Source: Ruminiclostridium sp. | Lineage (GTDB): Bacteria; Bacillota; Clostridia; Oscillospirales; Ruminococcaceae | DNA: 57,308 bases | Reading direction: 5' to 3' | Assembly: GCA_017942025.1 (NCBI GenBank) | Contig: JAGAVH010000019.1 | Location: forward strand, 1 to 57,308 | Shown here: in pieces, positions 34,390 through 43,415 of the stretch | Layout of the letters: every line of letters begins with the position of its first letter | Numbering within the stretch: position 1 is the stretch's first letter | Position numbers and translations under genes: made by a program | Notes under the pieces: model-generated | Databases searched by the model: none | What the model was told of the DNA's origin: nothing | The model's input: the letters and a program-made list of their open reading frames with translations, nothing else

Positions 34390-34638
34390 TTATTTAATTT
34401 TATGTGCAGTTATTATTGTAAAGCTGTAGGAGTTTACAGTAATTATTTCTCCGTCAATTTCGCAATAGAAATTCTTACCCTGTTTATATACTACCGACTT
34501 TTCTTCCGTAATTTTAGCCTTGCAATATTTCACTACGTCCTCGGACGAAAGACAGAGATTTCTTTTTATTCTTGCTACACCAAGCTCGGTTGTATGAAGC
34601 TTATCTAAATCTGACAGCAGAATCTGTTTATCAGTCAC
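34390..34638 (-). CDS. DUF3781 family protein
   Basis: This 82-residue protein matches the DUF3781 pattern: LDKLHTTELGVARIKRNLCL at the start, a CKAKITE segment, VVYKQGKNFYCEIDG, and a final ITVNSYSFTIITAHK. Members are small cytoplasmic proteins of Firmicutes with no known function. The gene has a consensus promoter located within the end of the upstream DUF368 gene and its own terminator. Confidence 0.85.
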   Translation of the reverse strand: MTDKQILLSDLDKLHTTELGVARIKRNLCLSSEDVVKYCKAKITEEKSVVYKQGKNFYCEIDGEIITVNSYSFTIITAHKIK

Positions 34639-34669
34639 TATGGCACTTCCCTTTTTTTAGTATAGTGCT

Positions 34670-34698
34670 ATTATATCACGGATTCTCTTTGCTGTCAA
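34670..34698 (-). promoter_or_regulatory. DUF3781 promoter within the end of the DUF368 gene
   Basis: On the minus strand TTGACA (34693-34698), 17 bp, TATAAT (34670-34675): perfect boxes overlapping the last codons and stop of the preceding gene. Confidence 0.75.
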
Positions 34699-35500
34699 AC
34701 TGTGCTTTTCTTCTTGTAATGATACACACGGTGAAAAATCCGCTTATCAGTAAAGGGAGTGCTATAAGCAGGTCAGCGCCCTTTGGAAGTCCGGGGAAAA
34801 CGTTCGGAATGCAGGAAATAACAAAGCCCCCGATTATCATATAAGTAGCTCTTTTGAATTTAGTCATCAGGTAATCCAGCATCCTTGTAAAAAGGAGTAT
34901 TCCGGCTATAACGCCTGCACCTATTGGGAGCAGATAAAGAATATCCGCTGTTTTAATAGACTCCAGTACTCTTTCGTAGATGCCAAGAATAAGAAGGGTG
35001 TAGGATACGGATATTCCCGGTAGGATAAGAGCTATAGCTATAAAAAGACCTGCCATAAAGAGAAGCAGAAAATCGGGCAAAGATGATACCGACGATATAT
35101 CAAGGAGATTTTTCGGAACAAGCTTTATCGACAAAGAAACAGTCACACCTATAGCAACAAAAAGTATATCGGTGACTTTTACCTCTTTTGCTTCAGATTC
35201 TCTGAAAATAAGCGGAATCGTACCTGCTATAAGACCTATGAAAAGAAAGCTCAGAAAGAAACCGAAGGCAGAAAGAATATAGGACAGAATATGAGAAAAG
35301 CAGAAGATACCCGCTATTCCGCCAAGTGAAAACACACACAGAAACAACAGGTTTTTCTTTATGTCAAGCCTTTTAGTGATATCGCTTACCGCCTTTAAAA
35401 GTCTTTCATAAACACCCAGCAGAATTGCCATAGTGCCACCGCTGAGTCCAGGAAGGAGCATAGAGCCACCGATAACTGCACCTTTAAAAAAATTCTTCAA
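34676..35500 (-). CDS. DUF368 membrane protein, PopT-type polyprenyl-phosphate transporter
   Basis: The 274-residue integral membrane protein has about eight hydrophobic segments and the DUF368 signatures GSMLLPGLSGGTMAILLGVYERLL (two-fold with LILPGISVSYTLLILGIYERVL later). The DUF368 family (PopT) has been shown to recycle undecaprenyl phosphate across the membrane for cell-wall synthesis. The start appears to be a TTG at 35500, with GGGATGG upstream; no in-frame ATG is close by. The RBS lies in the 3' arm of a hairpin that also looks like the terminator of the ATPase gene, so its translation may be restrained. Confidence 0.88.
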   Translation of the reverse strand: MKNFFKGAVIGGSMLLPGLSGGTMAILLGVYERLLKAVSDITKRLDIKKNLLFLCVFSLGGIAGIFCFSHILSYILSAFGFFLSFLFIGLIAGTIPLIFRESEAKEVKVTDILFVAIGVTVSLSIKLVPKNLLDISSVSSLPDFLLLFMAGLFIAIALILPGISVSYTLLILGIYERVLESIKTADILYLLPIGAGVIAGILLFTRMLDYLMTKFKRATYMIIGGFVISCIPNVFPGLPKGADLLIALPLLISGFFTVCIITRRKAQFDSKENP

Positions 35501-35550
35501 AAAACACCATCCCTTTATATAACCTTTAGATTATATTATTCGGGATGGTG
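35499..35550 (-). terminator. Hairpin between the P-type ATPase and DUF368 genes, overlapping the DUF368 start
   Basis: CACCATCCC (35542-35550 on the minus strand) pairs with GGGATGGTG (35505-35513) around a 28-nt loop, then TTTTTT, whose last bases belong to the TTG start codon. It looks like a terminator whose 3' arm holds the next gene's RBS. Confidence 0.5.
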
Positions 35551-35557
35551 AAATTTA

Positions 35558-38167
35558 TTACTTTATCTTAACGAACATTTTCTTTATAATTCTGCCAAGC
35601 TGAATCAGGGCGGTAGGAATAAATGCGAGTCCTGCGCAGATACCGAACTGTACGATATTCAGCACCTGAGTGCCGAAGAGAGTATTCAGTCCGGGGATGA
35701 ATACAGCACAGACAAGAAGCGTAAGTCCTGCGAAGAAGGCTAGCAAGGACATCTTATTTGATAAAAGTCCAAGCTCTAATATAGATTTGTCACCTCTGCA
35801 GTTGAAGCCGTGGAACAGGCGGGCAAGGCAAAGTGTTACGAATGCCATAGCGCAGGCTGTTACACCGTCACCTGTGGGAAGTGTTGAAAGACCTAAGCAA
35901 TATGCGATAATTGTGGATATTGCAATAAGCACACCGCCTATAAGGAGCCCCGTTGACATCTTCTTTGTCAGGAAGGATGCCTTGGAGTCACGGGGCTTTT
36001 CATTAAGAAGTGACTTATCCGATTCCTCCATACTGATTGCAATTGCAGGAAGCGAGTCGGTCAGCAGATTTATAAAGAGAAGCTGAACTGCAGTAAAGGG
36101 TGCGGGAAGTCCGGGGATCGCAGTATATAATACTGTAAAGATACCTGCTAAGTTACCTGAAAGCAGGAATTTGATTGCATTTTTGATATTTGCATAGATG
36201 GCTCTGCCGTTTGCAACGGATTTGATGATAGTAGCAAAGTTATCATCCATCAGAATCATAGAAGCGGCGTCCTTTGATACCTGAGTACCTGTTATACCCA
36301 TAGCAACACCAATGTCAGCCTTTTTAAGAGCGGGAGCGTCATTAACACCGTCACCTGTCATGGCAACTATCTTGCCCTTGTTCTGCCAGCGGTCTACGAT
36401 ACGGATTTTGTGATTAGGTGATACACGGGCATATACCGATACATCCTCAAGTACTTTATCAAGCTCTTCGTCACTCATCTTTTCGAGTTCTGTGCCATCA
36501 AGACTTATATCACCCTCGTGCATAATACCGATTTCCTTTGCAATAGCGCAGGCTGTAACCTTGTGGTCACCTGTAATCATAACGGGCTTGATACCTGCTC
36601 TTATGCAGTCTGCAACTGCCGCCTTACTTTCAAGTCTTGGCGGATCGGTCATAGCCGCAAGACCTATAAATATGAAGTTTTCTTCTTCTGATATATCAAG
36701 GGGATCGTTATCGTCAAGCTCACGGTACGCAAAGCCTAAAACTCTCATACCCTTCTTTGAGAAGGTATCAGCAGCTTCGAGAATATTTTTTATATCCTCT
36801 TCCGTGATATCTCTCACCACGTCATTTTCGCAGATGCCTGTGAGCTTTCTGGCAATATTATCTGTAGCGCCCTTTGTGAACATTGTCTTTACGCCGTTCA
36901 TCTCGTGGAAGGTACTCATAAGCTTTCTGTCGCTATCAAAGGGTACTTCCGCAATACGGGGATATTCTTTTCTTATCCACTCATAATCATTGCTACCCAT
37001 ATATTCAGAAAGAGCGGTTTCTGTAGGATCACCCATAACGTTGCCGTCTGTGTAGATAGCGTCGTTACATAATGCCATTGCATTTCTGAGTCTTGTGATA
37101 TTGCCGCACAAGGCTGTGGGAGCGTCGGTTATTTCACCGTTCTGATATATGGCACGGACTGTCATCTTATTCTGTGTCAGGGTACCCGTCTTATCACTAC
37201 ATACGACCGATACACAGCCAAGTCCTTCTACCGCCTTCAAATCCTTGATGACTGCGTTTTCCTCTGCCATCTTTCTTGTACCGATAGCAAGAGCAATGGT
37301 AACTATCGAGCTTAACGCCTCAGGGATTGCCGCAACTGCAAGTGCTACAGCAAACATAAGAGAATCCATTATATCCACACCGCGGATAACATATAAAAGC
37401 ATTACGATAAGACAAAGTGCAGGAATAATAATTGATAGCTGTTTTGAGAATTTGTCAAGGCTTACCTGAAGAGGTGTTTTCTTTCTCTGGGCAGTATTGA
37501 TAAGACCGGCAATCTTACCAAGCTCTGTATCCATACCTACACCTGTTACAACGAACATACCTCTGCCGCCGGTAACAAGAGAGCCTGTATATACCATATT
37601 TATTCTGTCACCCAGTGCGACATCCTCGCCGTCAATCACCTGAGTAACCTTATCGATGCTGTTACTTTCACCAGTCAGAGAGCTTTCGTTCACCTGGAGA
37701 GAGGAAGAAGAAATAACTCTACCGTCAGCCGGGATGATATCACCCTGCTCTACCATTACCACATCGCCTATTGTTATGCTTGTGGCAGGAAGAGCATATA
37801 CGTTACCGTCACGAAGTACCTTCGCTGTCGGTGAGGACATTGATTTTAAAGCTTCGAGGGATTTTTCAGCCTTGAAATGCTGAACTGTACCAAGTATTGC
37901 ATTCATAATTATAACGCTTATGATAACAATAGTACTTGCAATCTCGCCTGTAAACACGGAGATAAGCGCAGATATAATCAGAATAATTACAAGCAGATCC
38001 ATAAACTGCTCTAAGAATACCTGAAGTACACCTTTTCTTTTTCCTTCACTGATTTTGTTTTCGCCGTATTTAGCGATGTTTTCCTCTGCCTTTGCAGAGG
38101 AGAGTCCGTTTTCCGCAGTCTGTAGCTCAGACAGAACCTCGGAAACATTGTTACTGTAGTAGTTCAT
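35558..38167 (-). CDS. P-type cation ATPase (PMCA/CaxP-like), probable Mn2+/Ca2+ efflux pump
   Basis: The 869-residue type II P-ATPase has the cation-ATPase N-domain, the TGES actuator loop (SSLTGESNSIDK), the M4 motif PEALSSIVTIALAIG, the phosphorylation site CSDKTGTLTQNKMTV, KGATDN (ATP site), and MTGDGVNDAPALKKADIGVAMG, plus a C-terminal membrane block. Family annotation is usually calcium-translocating, but a yybP-ykoY manganese riboswitch with a terminator lies directly upstream, which argues for manganese export, as known for riboswitch-controlled relatives such as Lactococcus YoaB. Length is normal. Confidence 0.9.
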   Translation of the reverse strand: MNYYSNNVSEVLSELQTAENGLSSAKAEENIAKYGENKISEGKRKGVLQVFLEQFMDLLVIILIISALISVFTGEIASTIVIISVIIMNAILGTVQHFKAEKSLEALKSMSSPTAKVLRDGNVYALPATSITIGDVVMVEQGDIIPADGRVISSSSLQVNESSLTGESNSIDKVTQVIDGEDVALGDRINMVYTGSLVTGGRGMFVVTGVGMDTELGKIAGLINTAQRKKTPLQVSLDKFSKQLSIIIPALCLIVMLLYVIRGVDIMDSLMFAVALAVAAIPEALSSIVTIALAIGTRKMAEENAVIKDLKAVEGLGCVSVVCSDKTGTLTQNKMTVRAIYQNGEITDAPTALCGNITRLRNAMALCNDAIYTDGNVMGDPTETALSEYMGSNDYEWIRKEYPRIAEVPFDSDRKLMSTFHEMNGVKTMFTKGATDNIARKLTGICENDVVRDITEEDIKNILEAADTFSKKGMRVLGFAYRELDDNDPLDISEEENFIFIGLAAMTDPPRLESKAAVADCIRAGIKPVMITGDHKVTACAIAKEIGIMHEGDISLDGTELEKMSDEELDKVLEDVSVYARVSPNHKIRIVDRWQNKGKIVAMTGDGVNDAPALKKADIGVAMGITGTQVSKDAASMILMDDNFATIIKSVANGRAIYANIKNAIKFLLSGNLAGIFTVLYTAIPGLPAPFTAVQLLFINLLTDSLPAIAISMEESDKSLLNEKPRDSKASFLTKKMSTGLLIGGVLIAISTIIAYCLGLSTLPTGDGVTACAMAFVTLCLARLFHGFNCRGDKSILELGLLSNKMSLLAFFAGLTLLVCAVFIPGLNTLFGTQVLNIVQFGICAGLAFIPTALIQLGRIIKKMFVKIK

Positions 38168-38231
38168 AAAAACGCCTCCAATAAAGAATATTTGCCTTTC
38201 GACTTATTTTATTCTCTTTTTGTGTGGGCAT

Positions 38232-38276
38232 AAAAAAACAGACCTCTGCCGCACAACAAAAATGCGACAAAAGTCT
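38232..38276 (-). terminator. Riboswitch-controlled terminator ahead of the P-type ATPase
   Basis: AGACTTTTGTCGCA and TGCGGCAGAGGTCT (minus strand) form a 14-bp stem with several G-U pairs, followed by TTTTTTT. It lies between the riboswitch and the start codon, so read-through would be the regulated step. Confidence 0.8.
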
Positions 38277-38385
38277 TGCCATAAGCTATAAATCAAGCTC
38301 GGTGTGATACCGAGCCGTTAGGCTGTACTGACGATACCACACGGGAAATAATCCCCGGCTACTCCCCTTTATCTTAGAGAATATT
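38277..38385 (-). promoter_or_regulatory. yybP-ykoY manganese riboswitch
   Basis: On the minus strand the leader contains the aptamer hallmarks: AAAGGGGAGTAGC, GGGGATTATTTCCC, a CGTCA segment, and a CTCGGT-ATC-ACACCGAG arm. This RNA class binds Mn2+ and turns on manganese-export genes. The downstream terminator is of the transcriptional-control type. Confidence 0.9.
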
Positions 38386-38398
38386 CAATATGTGTTAC

Positions 38399-38427
38399 AT
38401 TTTACCACAACAAAATATAAAAGTCAA
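38399..38427 (-). promoter_or_regulatory. Promoter of the riboswitch-ATPase unit
   Basis: On the minus strand TTGACT (38422-38427), 17 bp, TAAAAT (38399-38404), just ahead of the aptamer. Confidence 0.75.
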
Positions 38428-38470
38428 TAGTATAACTTATCCTTTACCGTTTCTTAATTTTTACAGGATG

Positions 38471-38499
38471 TTGACTTTTTTATATTATAGGTGTATTAT
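38471..38499 (+). promoter_or_regulatory. cysK promoter
   Basis: TTGACT (38471-38476), 17 bp, TATTAT (38494-38499), 30 bp before the start codon. No T-box or S-box is visible in the short leader. Confidence 0.7.
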
Positions 38500-38529
38500 A
38501 TAAATAGTTTATTAAGAAAGGAACATTAT

Positions 38530-39456
38530 ATGAAAATAAATAAATCAATAACAGAGATTATCGGCTCTACTCCCCTTTTAGAGCTATGTAATATAAAGGA
38601 AAAGCTCGGACTTAAATCGAATATCATAGCAAAGCTTGAATTTATGAATCCTGCAGGAAGTGTAAAGGACAGAGTTGGAAAGGCTATGATTGAGGATGCA
38701 GAAAATAAAGGCTTATTAAAGAAGGGTGCAACCATCATTGAGCCTACGAGTGGTAATACTGGTATAGGGCTTGCCTGCTGTGCCGCCGCTAAAGGATATA
38801 AAGTGATTCTTACAATGCCCGAAACCATGAGCGTTGAAAGGAGAATGCTTCTTGCGGCGTACGGAGCTGAGCTTGTTCTTACAGAAGGAAAGCTTGGTAT
38901 GAGCGGTGCTATAGCAAAGGCAAAGGAGCTGAACAAAGAAATCGAAGGCTCCTTAATAATGGGACAATTTGAAAATCCTGCAAATCCAAAGGCGCACTAT
39001 GATACCACCGCTCCTGAAATATGGGCAGATACCGAGGGAAATATAGATATTTTCGTAGCCTGCGTAGGTACAGGCGGTACTTTTTCGGGTAATGCAAGGT
39101 ATCTGAAGGAACAGAAGTCCGATATAAAGGCGGTAGCTGTTGAGCCTGACACATCAGCCGTATTATCAGGCAAGCCTGCGGGAGCACACGGTATTCAGGG
39201 TATAGGCGCAGGCTTTATCCCCCAAAATATGGATATTTCGCTCTGTGACGAAATAATAAAGGCAAGTACGGATAATGCTTACAAAACGGCAAAGCTGTTA
39301 GTAAGAACAGAGGGTGTACTCTGCGGCATATCATCCGGTGCAGCTTTATGGGCAGCTATAGAGCTTGCAAAGCGTGAAGAAAACAAGGATAAGAATATCG
39401 TAGTTCTTCTGCCTGATACAGGCGAACGATATCTTTCAGCAGGAGTATTCGATTGA
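38530..39456 (+). CDS. cysK: Cysteine synthase (O-acetylserine sulfhydrylase)
   Basis: The 308-residue PLP enzyme makes cysteine from O-acetylserine and sulfide. Motifs: IGSTPLLEL, KLEFMNPAGSVKDRVG (PLP-lysine), EPTSGNTGIGLA (substrate loop), GTGGTFSGNARYLKE (PLP phosphate), and GVLCGISSGAALWAA. ATG at 38530 with AAAGGA upstream; the frame runs further back only through the promoter. The next gene overlaps its stop by one base (TGATG), so the two are co-translated. Confidence 0.94.
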   Translation: MKINKSITEIIGSTPLLELCNIKEKLGLKSNIIAKLEFMNPAGSVKDRVGKAMIEDAENKGLLKKGATIIEPTSGNTGIGLACCAAAKGYKVILTMPETMSVERRMLLAAYGAELVLTEGKLGMSGAIAKAKELNKEIEGSLIMGQFENPANPKAHYDTTAPEIWADTEGNIDIFVACVGTGGTFSGNARYLKEQKSDIKAVAVEPDTSAVLSGKPAGAHGIQGIGAGFIPQNMDISLCDEIIKASTDNAYKTAKLLVRTEGVLCGISSGAALWAAIELAKREENKDKNIVVLLPDTGERYLSAGVFD

Positions 39457-40529
39457 TGAAAACAAAAAGAAAAAAGCTGCTCAGAACAGTTATTATATCA
39501 GTTATATGTACTGTAATATGCTTTTCGGTGGTTTCTTTGCTGATTATAAATCACTACTTCGGCGAGGTGTTTTCAAGATCGGAACTTACCCGATATACAC
39601 CGTATATAAGATATGAGAATATAAAGGACGAGATACCAAGATACGAAATCAGTTTTAAATCGGGAGAAAACACTCTTAAAGGTAATGTTTACGGAAACGG
39701 CGGCAAGGGATTGTTATTTGCTGTTCACGGACTTAACAGCAATGAAGAAGAAACTATGGATGTTATCCATTATTTCTGCAAAAAGGGCTGGACTGTACTG
39801 GCATATAACCATTCAGGCTGTTTTACCAGCGGTGGCGAAAATCAGAAGGGGCTTGCGCAGTCGCTTATTGACCTGGATGCCGCTCTCACCTTCTGTGAAA
39901 ATGATGAACGGCTGAAAAATCTTCCTAAGGTGCTGTTCGGTCACAGTATGGGTGGCTATGCGGTATGCTCGGTGCTGAATTTTAATCACGATATAAAAGC
40001 TGTTGCCAGCTTTTCGGGATATAATACACCTTATGAAGAGTTATGCTTCTTTGTGCGTAAGTTTGTAGGAGATGTATTTGCTGTAACACAGTATCCGTTT
40101 ATGTGGATATATAACAAACTACTTTTCGGAGATATGGCTGATATAAGTGCAGTTGACGGAATAAACAAAGCAGATGTACCGATAATGATAGTGCACGGAA
40201 ATAACGACACCATTGTTCCTCATGACAGCGCAGGGATAATTTCTCACAAGGAACAGATTACAAATACGAATGTCAGATACGTACTCAGAACAGAAGAAAT
40301 CCTGAATACACACACAAAGGTAATTTATTCCGGTAACGCCGCAGAATATTCTGAAGAAGCGGATAAAAAACTGGACATGCTTCAGGACAAATACAGCGAT
40401 GAAATACCCGAAAATGAGCTTAAAGCTTACTATGAAAGCCTTGATAAATTCAGGATGTCAGAGCTTGACGAGGAAATATTTGATAACATAAACAGGATGT
40501 TTGAACAGGCAATAGCCGATAATAATTAA
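39456..40529 (+). CDS. Membrane-anchored alpha/beta hydrolase
   Basis: The 357-residue protein has a basic start and one TM helix (about 11-30), with the enzyme outside. The hydrolase core shows GLLFAVHGLNSNEEE, HSGCFTSGG, nucleophile elbow LFGHSMGGYAV (Ser near 168) and VHGNNDTIVPHD (acid Asp). A helical C-terminus follows. It looks like a peptidase S9/S15-like or esterase-type serine hydrolase; the substrate is unknown. The ATG overlaps the cysK stop (TGATG), with AGGAG inside cysK as RBS. A TTG three bases earlier is a less likely start. Confidence 0.8.
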   Translation: MKTKRKKLLRTVIISVICTVICFSVVSLLIINHYFGEVFSRSELTRYTPYIRYENIKDEIPRYEISFKSGENTLKGNVYGNGGKGLLFAVHGLNSNEEETMDVIHYFCKKGWTVLAYNHSGCFTSGGENQKGLAQSLIDLDAALTFCENDERLKNLPKVLFGHSMGGYAVCSVLNFNHDIKAVASFSGYNTPYEELCFFVRKFVGDVFAVTQYPFMWIYNKLLFGDMADISAVDGINKADVPIMIVHGNNDTIVPHDSAGIISHKEQITNTNVRYVLRTEEILNTHTKVIYSGNAAEYSEEADKKLDMLQDKYSDEIPENELKAYYESLDKFRMSELDEEIFDNINRMFEQAIADNN

Positions 40530-40548
40530 AACATACGAGGTGACTTTT

Positions 40549-40980
40549 ATGCTTACAACTAAGCCCACAGCAGAAATGATTAAAAAATGGCAAAAGACAT
40601 TTGAAGAAAACCGTGGCACTCTGTTCCCTAACAGAAAAACAGGAAAAGAAGTTGACGAATATTTCACAAGCAACTATGCCTATGAAGAGCTTGGCTCTCA
40701 GAAATATAGAGATATTATCGAATATAACATAATGCACAGCAATCACAACAAGGAAAAGCTGCCTGAAGGAGTATCACCGCAAATTACAATATACAAAGAA
40801 AAGGATTCTGATATCATTGTCGGAATAGACCGTATCAGCGGCTTTTTCCAGATTGAAGGCGACGATATTGAAAAAGTAGCGAAAATATACGACGATCTTT
40901 TCGCTTTCAGAGGACTCGACGGAATGGATATAGAAAATTATTTTCTGGTAGCGCAGTATATCGATTGTATCAACAAATAA
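40549..40980 (+). CDS. Small soluble protein of unknown function
   Basis: The 143-residue protein shows no family that I recognise. It is alpha-helical at the start (PTAEMIKKWQKTFEENR), has a short beta stretch (PQITIYKEKDSDIIVGIDRIS), and ends in two helices. No signal peptide, membrane segment or cysteine pattern. An ACGAGGTG RBS precedes the ATG at 40549; it starts 19 bp after the hydrolase gene and probably belongs to the cysK transcript. Confidence 0.65.
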   Translation: MLTTKPTAEMIKKWQKTFEENRGTLFPNRKTGKEVDEYFTSNYAYEELGSQKYRDIIEYNIMHSNHNKEKLPEGVSPQITIYKEKDSDIIVGIDRISGFFQIEGDDIEKVAKIYDDLFAFRGLDGMDIENYFLVAQYIDCINK

Positions 40981-40999
40981 ACTATCTCAGACAGCAAAT

Positions 41000-41024
41000 G
41001 CCCCGTGAAGAAGCTTCACGGGGC
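41000..41024. terminator. Terminator between the cysK unit and glgD
   Basis: GCCCCGTGAAG and CTTCACGGGGC form an 11-bp stem with a 3-nt loop between two convergent genes. The T runs on both sides are short. Confidence 0.7.
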
Positions 41025-41046
41025 AAAATGTTTGTCTTGATATTCT

Positions 41047-42168
41047 TTATACAGTAGCACCCTTATTTACAAATACGGGATATATTTCTGTACCTGAAAG
41101 TGTGCGATATTCAGAAACTACAACATTCTTATCTGTAATAACGTTGCTCATTTCAGCCTTAGCTCCTACAACTGTATCCTGCATAAGTATGCAGTTCTTG
41201 ATTACAGCGCCCTTGCCTACCTTAACGCCTCTGAAAAGTACGCAGTTTTCTACTGTACCTTCGATTACGCAACCGTCAGCGATAAGAGAGTTCTTAACCT
41301 CGGCACCGATACCATACTTTGCGGGAGCATCATCTCTTACCTTTGTATAGATAGGAGAATCGCTGTCAAATATAGCATCTCTTAAATTCTTGTTTACGAG
41401 AGCCATATTGCTCTTGATGTATGTCGAAATACCATCAATCTGGAAGAAGGGTTTATCAAACTTGTAACCCATAACCTTCATATCGTGAAGCTTGTGCTGA
41501 AGTACATCAACCTCGAAGCTGTAAAGGTTACGACTTTCTGCGTCTGTAATAAGATCGAGTAAGAACTGCTTGCCTACTACGAACATATTAAGGCTTACAT
41601 TGAATTCGCCGCTCATTTCAGGACGAACTAAAACATCATAGATTTCATTGCTCTTATTTACAGAAAGGATAGTCTTTGTAGCGCACTGCTCAGCATTGTA
41701 TGTACCCTTACCATAAACTACTGTGATATCTGCACCGCTGTTCTTGTGGAAGTCTACGATAGGACGGTAGTCGATATTTGCAATAACGTCAGCATCGGAA
41801 AGAAGAATATACTCACAGTTTGCGTTCTTTATAAAGGGCTTGATGTGAGCAAGCGCCTCAAGTCTGCCTCTGTAGATACCATAAGAATTTCCGTAGGGAG
41901 GCAGTAAGTGAAGTCCGCCCGTTTTACGGGAAAGATCCCATTCATCACCTGCACCGATATGATCGATAAGGGACTGATAGTTATCCTTTGTAACAACTCC
42001 GACTTCTTCGATATCGGAATTTACCATATTTGATAAGGGGAAGTCGATGAGTCTGTATCTTGCACCAAAGGGCACACTTGCCATCGCTCTGATTTTTGTT
42101 AAATCGGGAACAGTCTGCTCATGCATATTAGCAAAGATCAGACCAAGTACATTTGACATATTAGCCAT
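41047..42168 (-). CDS. glgD: Glucose-1-phosphate adenylyltransferase, GlgD subunit
   Basis: The 373-residue protein is the GlgD-type partner of GlgC in Firmicutes ADP-glucose pyrophosphorylases. It has the nucleotidyltransferase fold (ARYRLIDFPLSNMVNSDIEEVGVVTKDN, GNSYGIYRGRLEALAHI) and a left-handed beta-helix C-terminus (SLIADGCVIEGTVENCVLFRGVKVGKGAVI). The N-terminal GGxGxRL loop of catalytic subunits is absent (it has LGLIFANMHEQTVPDLT), consistent with a regulatory role. It lies 18 bp after glgC in the glgB-glgC-glgD operon. Confidence 0.93.
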   Translation of the reverse strand: MANMSNVLGLIFANMHEQTVPDLTKIRAMASVPFGARYRLIDFPLSNMVNSDIEEVGVVTKDNYQSLIDHIGAGDEWDLSRKTGGLHLLPPYGNSYGIYRGRLEALAHIKPFIKNANCEYILLSDADVIANIDYRPIVDFHKNSGADITVVYGKGTYNAEQCATKTILSVNKSNEIYDVLVRPEMSGEFNVSLNMFVVGKQFLLDLITDAESRNLYSFEVDVLQHKLHDMKVMGYKFDKPFFQIDGISTYIKSNMALVNKNLRDAIFDSDSPIYTKVRDDAPAKYGIGAEVKNSLIADGCVIEGTVENCVLFRGVKVGKGAVIKNCILMQDTVVGAKAEMSNVITDKNVVVSEYRTLSGTEIYPVFVNKGATV

Positions 42169-42186
42169 ATTTCATTATCCTCCTGC

Positions 42187-43392
42187 TCACACATTTTCGG
42201 AGATCATAGCCTTAGGACCGATCACTGCCTTGTCACTTACTGTAACACTGTGACCGAGAACTGCTACGCCCCAGGTATCTTTATCTTCAATAGCTTCGGG
42301 TCTCTCACCGATATGTGCGCCCTCGCCGATTACACAATCCTCACCGATGATGGCATATTCAACCACAGCACCCTTTTTGATTGTTGTGTTTGGCATTATG
42401 ATACTGTCACGTACTACAGCACCCTCTTCGATAACTACACCTGCGAAGAGTACGGAGAAGTCAACGAAGCCGTCGATTGTACAACCTTCGGAAATCATGG
42501 AGTTTTCGATAGTAGCCTTTTCGCTTGCGTAGTGAGGAGGCATAACGGGGTTACGGGAGAATATTCTCCAGTTGTGATCGTGTAAATCAAGGGGAACATT
42601 AGGATCTAAGAGGTCCATATTTGCTTCCCATAAGCTGTCGATAGTACCTACGTCCTTCCAATAGCCTTCGAAGTGGTATGCAACGAGCTTGTTGCCTTCA
42701 CCCAGCATTGCAGGGATAATGTTTTTACCAAAGTCCTTGCTTGCGCCTTCATCGTTTTCGTTGGCGATGAGGTGTTTCTTGAGGTTCTGCCAGGAGAAGA
42801 TATATACACCCATAGATGCAAGGTTTGACTTAGGCTCAGCGGGTTTTTCGGCAAATTCTGTGATAACGCCGTTTTCGTCGGCTGTCATAATACCGAAACG
42901 TGACGCTTCTTCCCACGGAACTTCGAGAACAGCGATAGTAGCATCTGCGTTGTTCTTCTTGTGGAAGTCAAGCATTGCATTGTAGTCCATCTTGTAGATG
43001 TGGTCGCCTGATAATACTGCTATATATTCAGGGTTATATCTGTCGATGAAGCTGATATTCTGATAGATTGCGTTTGCTGTACCTGTGTACCAGGACTTAC
43101 CGGATGAGGATTCGTAAGGAGGGAGAACGTGAACACCACCGTGTACTCTGTCGAGTCCCCAGGGATGACCGTTGCCTATGTATTCGTTTAATACGAGAGG
43201 CTGATACTGTGTAAGTACACCGACTGTATCAATACCTGAATTTACACAGTTTGAAAGGGGGAAGTCAATAATTCTGTACTTTCCGCCAAAAGGAACGGCA
43301 GGCTTTGCCATATCCTTAGTAAGTGCATAAAGTCTGCTTCCCTGTCCACCGGCAAGAAGCATAGCTACGCATTCTTTTTTTACATGTTTCAT
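42187..43392 (-). CDS. glgC: Glucose-1-phosphate adenylyltransferase, catalytic subunit
   Basis: The 401-residue enzyme makes ADP-glucose for glycogen. The full catalytic set is visible: [67 protein letters not shown] and [11 protein letters not shown], then the beta-helix end ([26 protein letters not shown]). It is 23 bp downstream of glgB and precedes glgD. Glycogen made here would serve as an energy store between feeding cycles in a gut-like setting. Confidence 0.95.
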   Translation of the reverse strand: MKHVKKECVAMLLAGGQGSRLYALTKDMAKPAVPFGGKYRIIDFPLSNCVNSGIDTVGVLTQYQPLVLNEYIGNGHPWGLDRVHGGVHVLPPYESSSGKSWYTGTANAIYQNISFIDRYNPEYIAVLSGDHIYKMDYNAMLDFHKKNNADATIAVLEVPWEEASRFGIMTADENGVITEFAEKPAEPKSNLASMGVYIFSWQNLKKHLIANENDEGASKDFGKNIIPAMLGEGNKLVAYHFEGYWKDVGTIDSLWEANMDLLDPNVPLDLHDHNWRIFSRNPVMPPHYASEKATIENSMISEGCTIDGFVDFSVLFAGVVIEEGAVVRDSIIMPNTTIKKGAVVEYAIIGEDCVIGEGAHIGERPEAIEDKDTWGVAVLGHSVTVSDKAVIGPKAMISENV

Positions 43393-43415
43393 AAAATTCG
43401 CTTTCCTCCGTGAAT

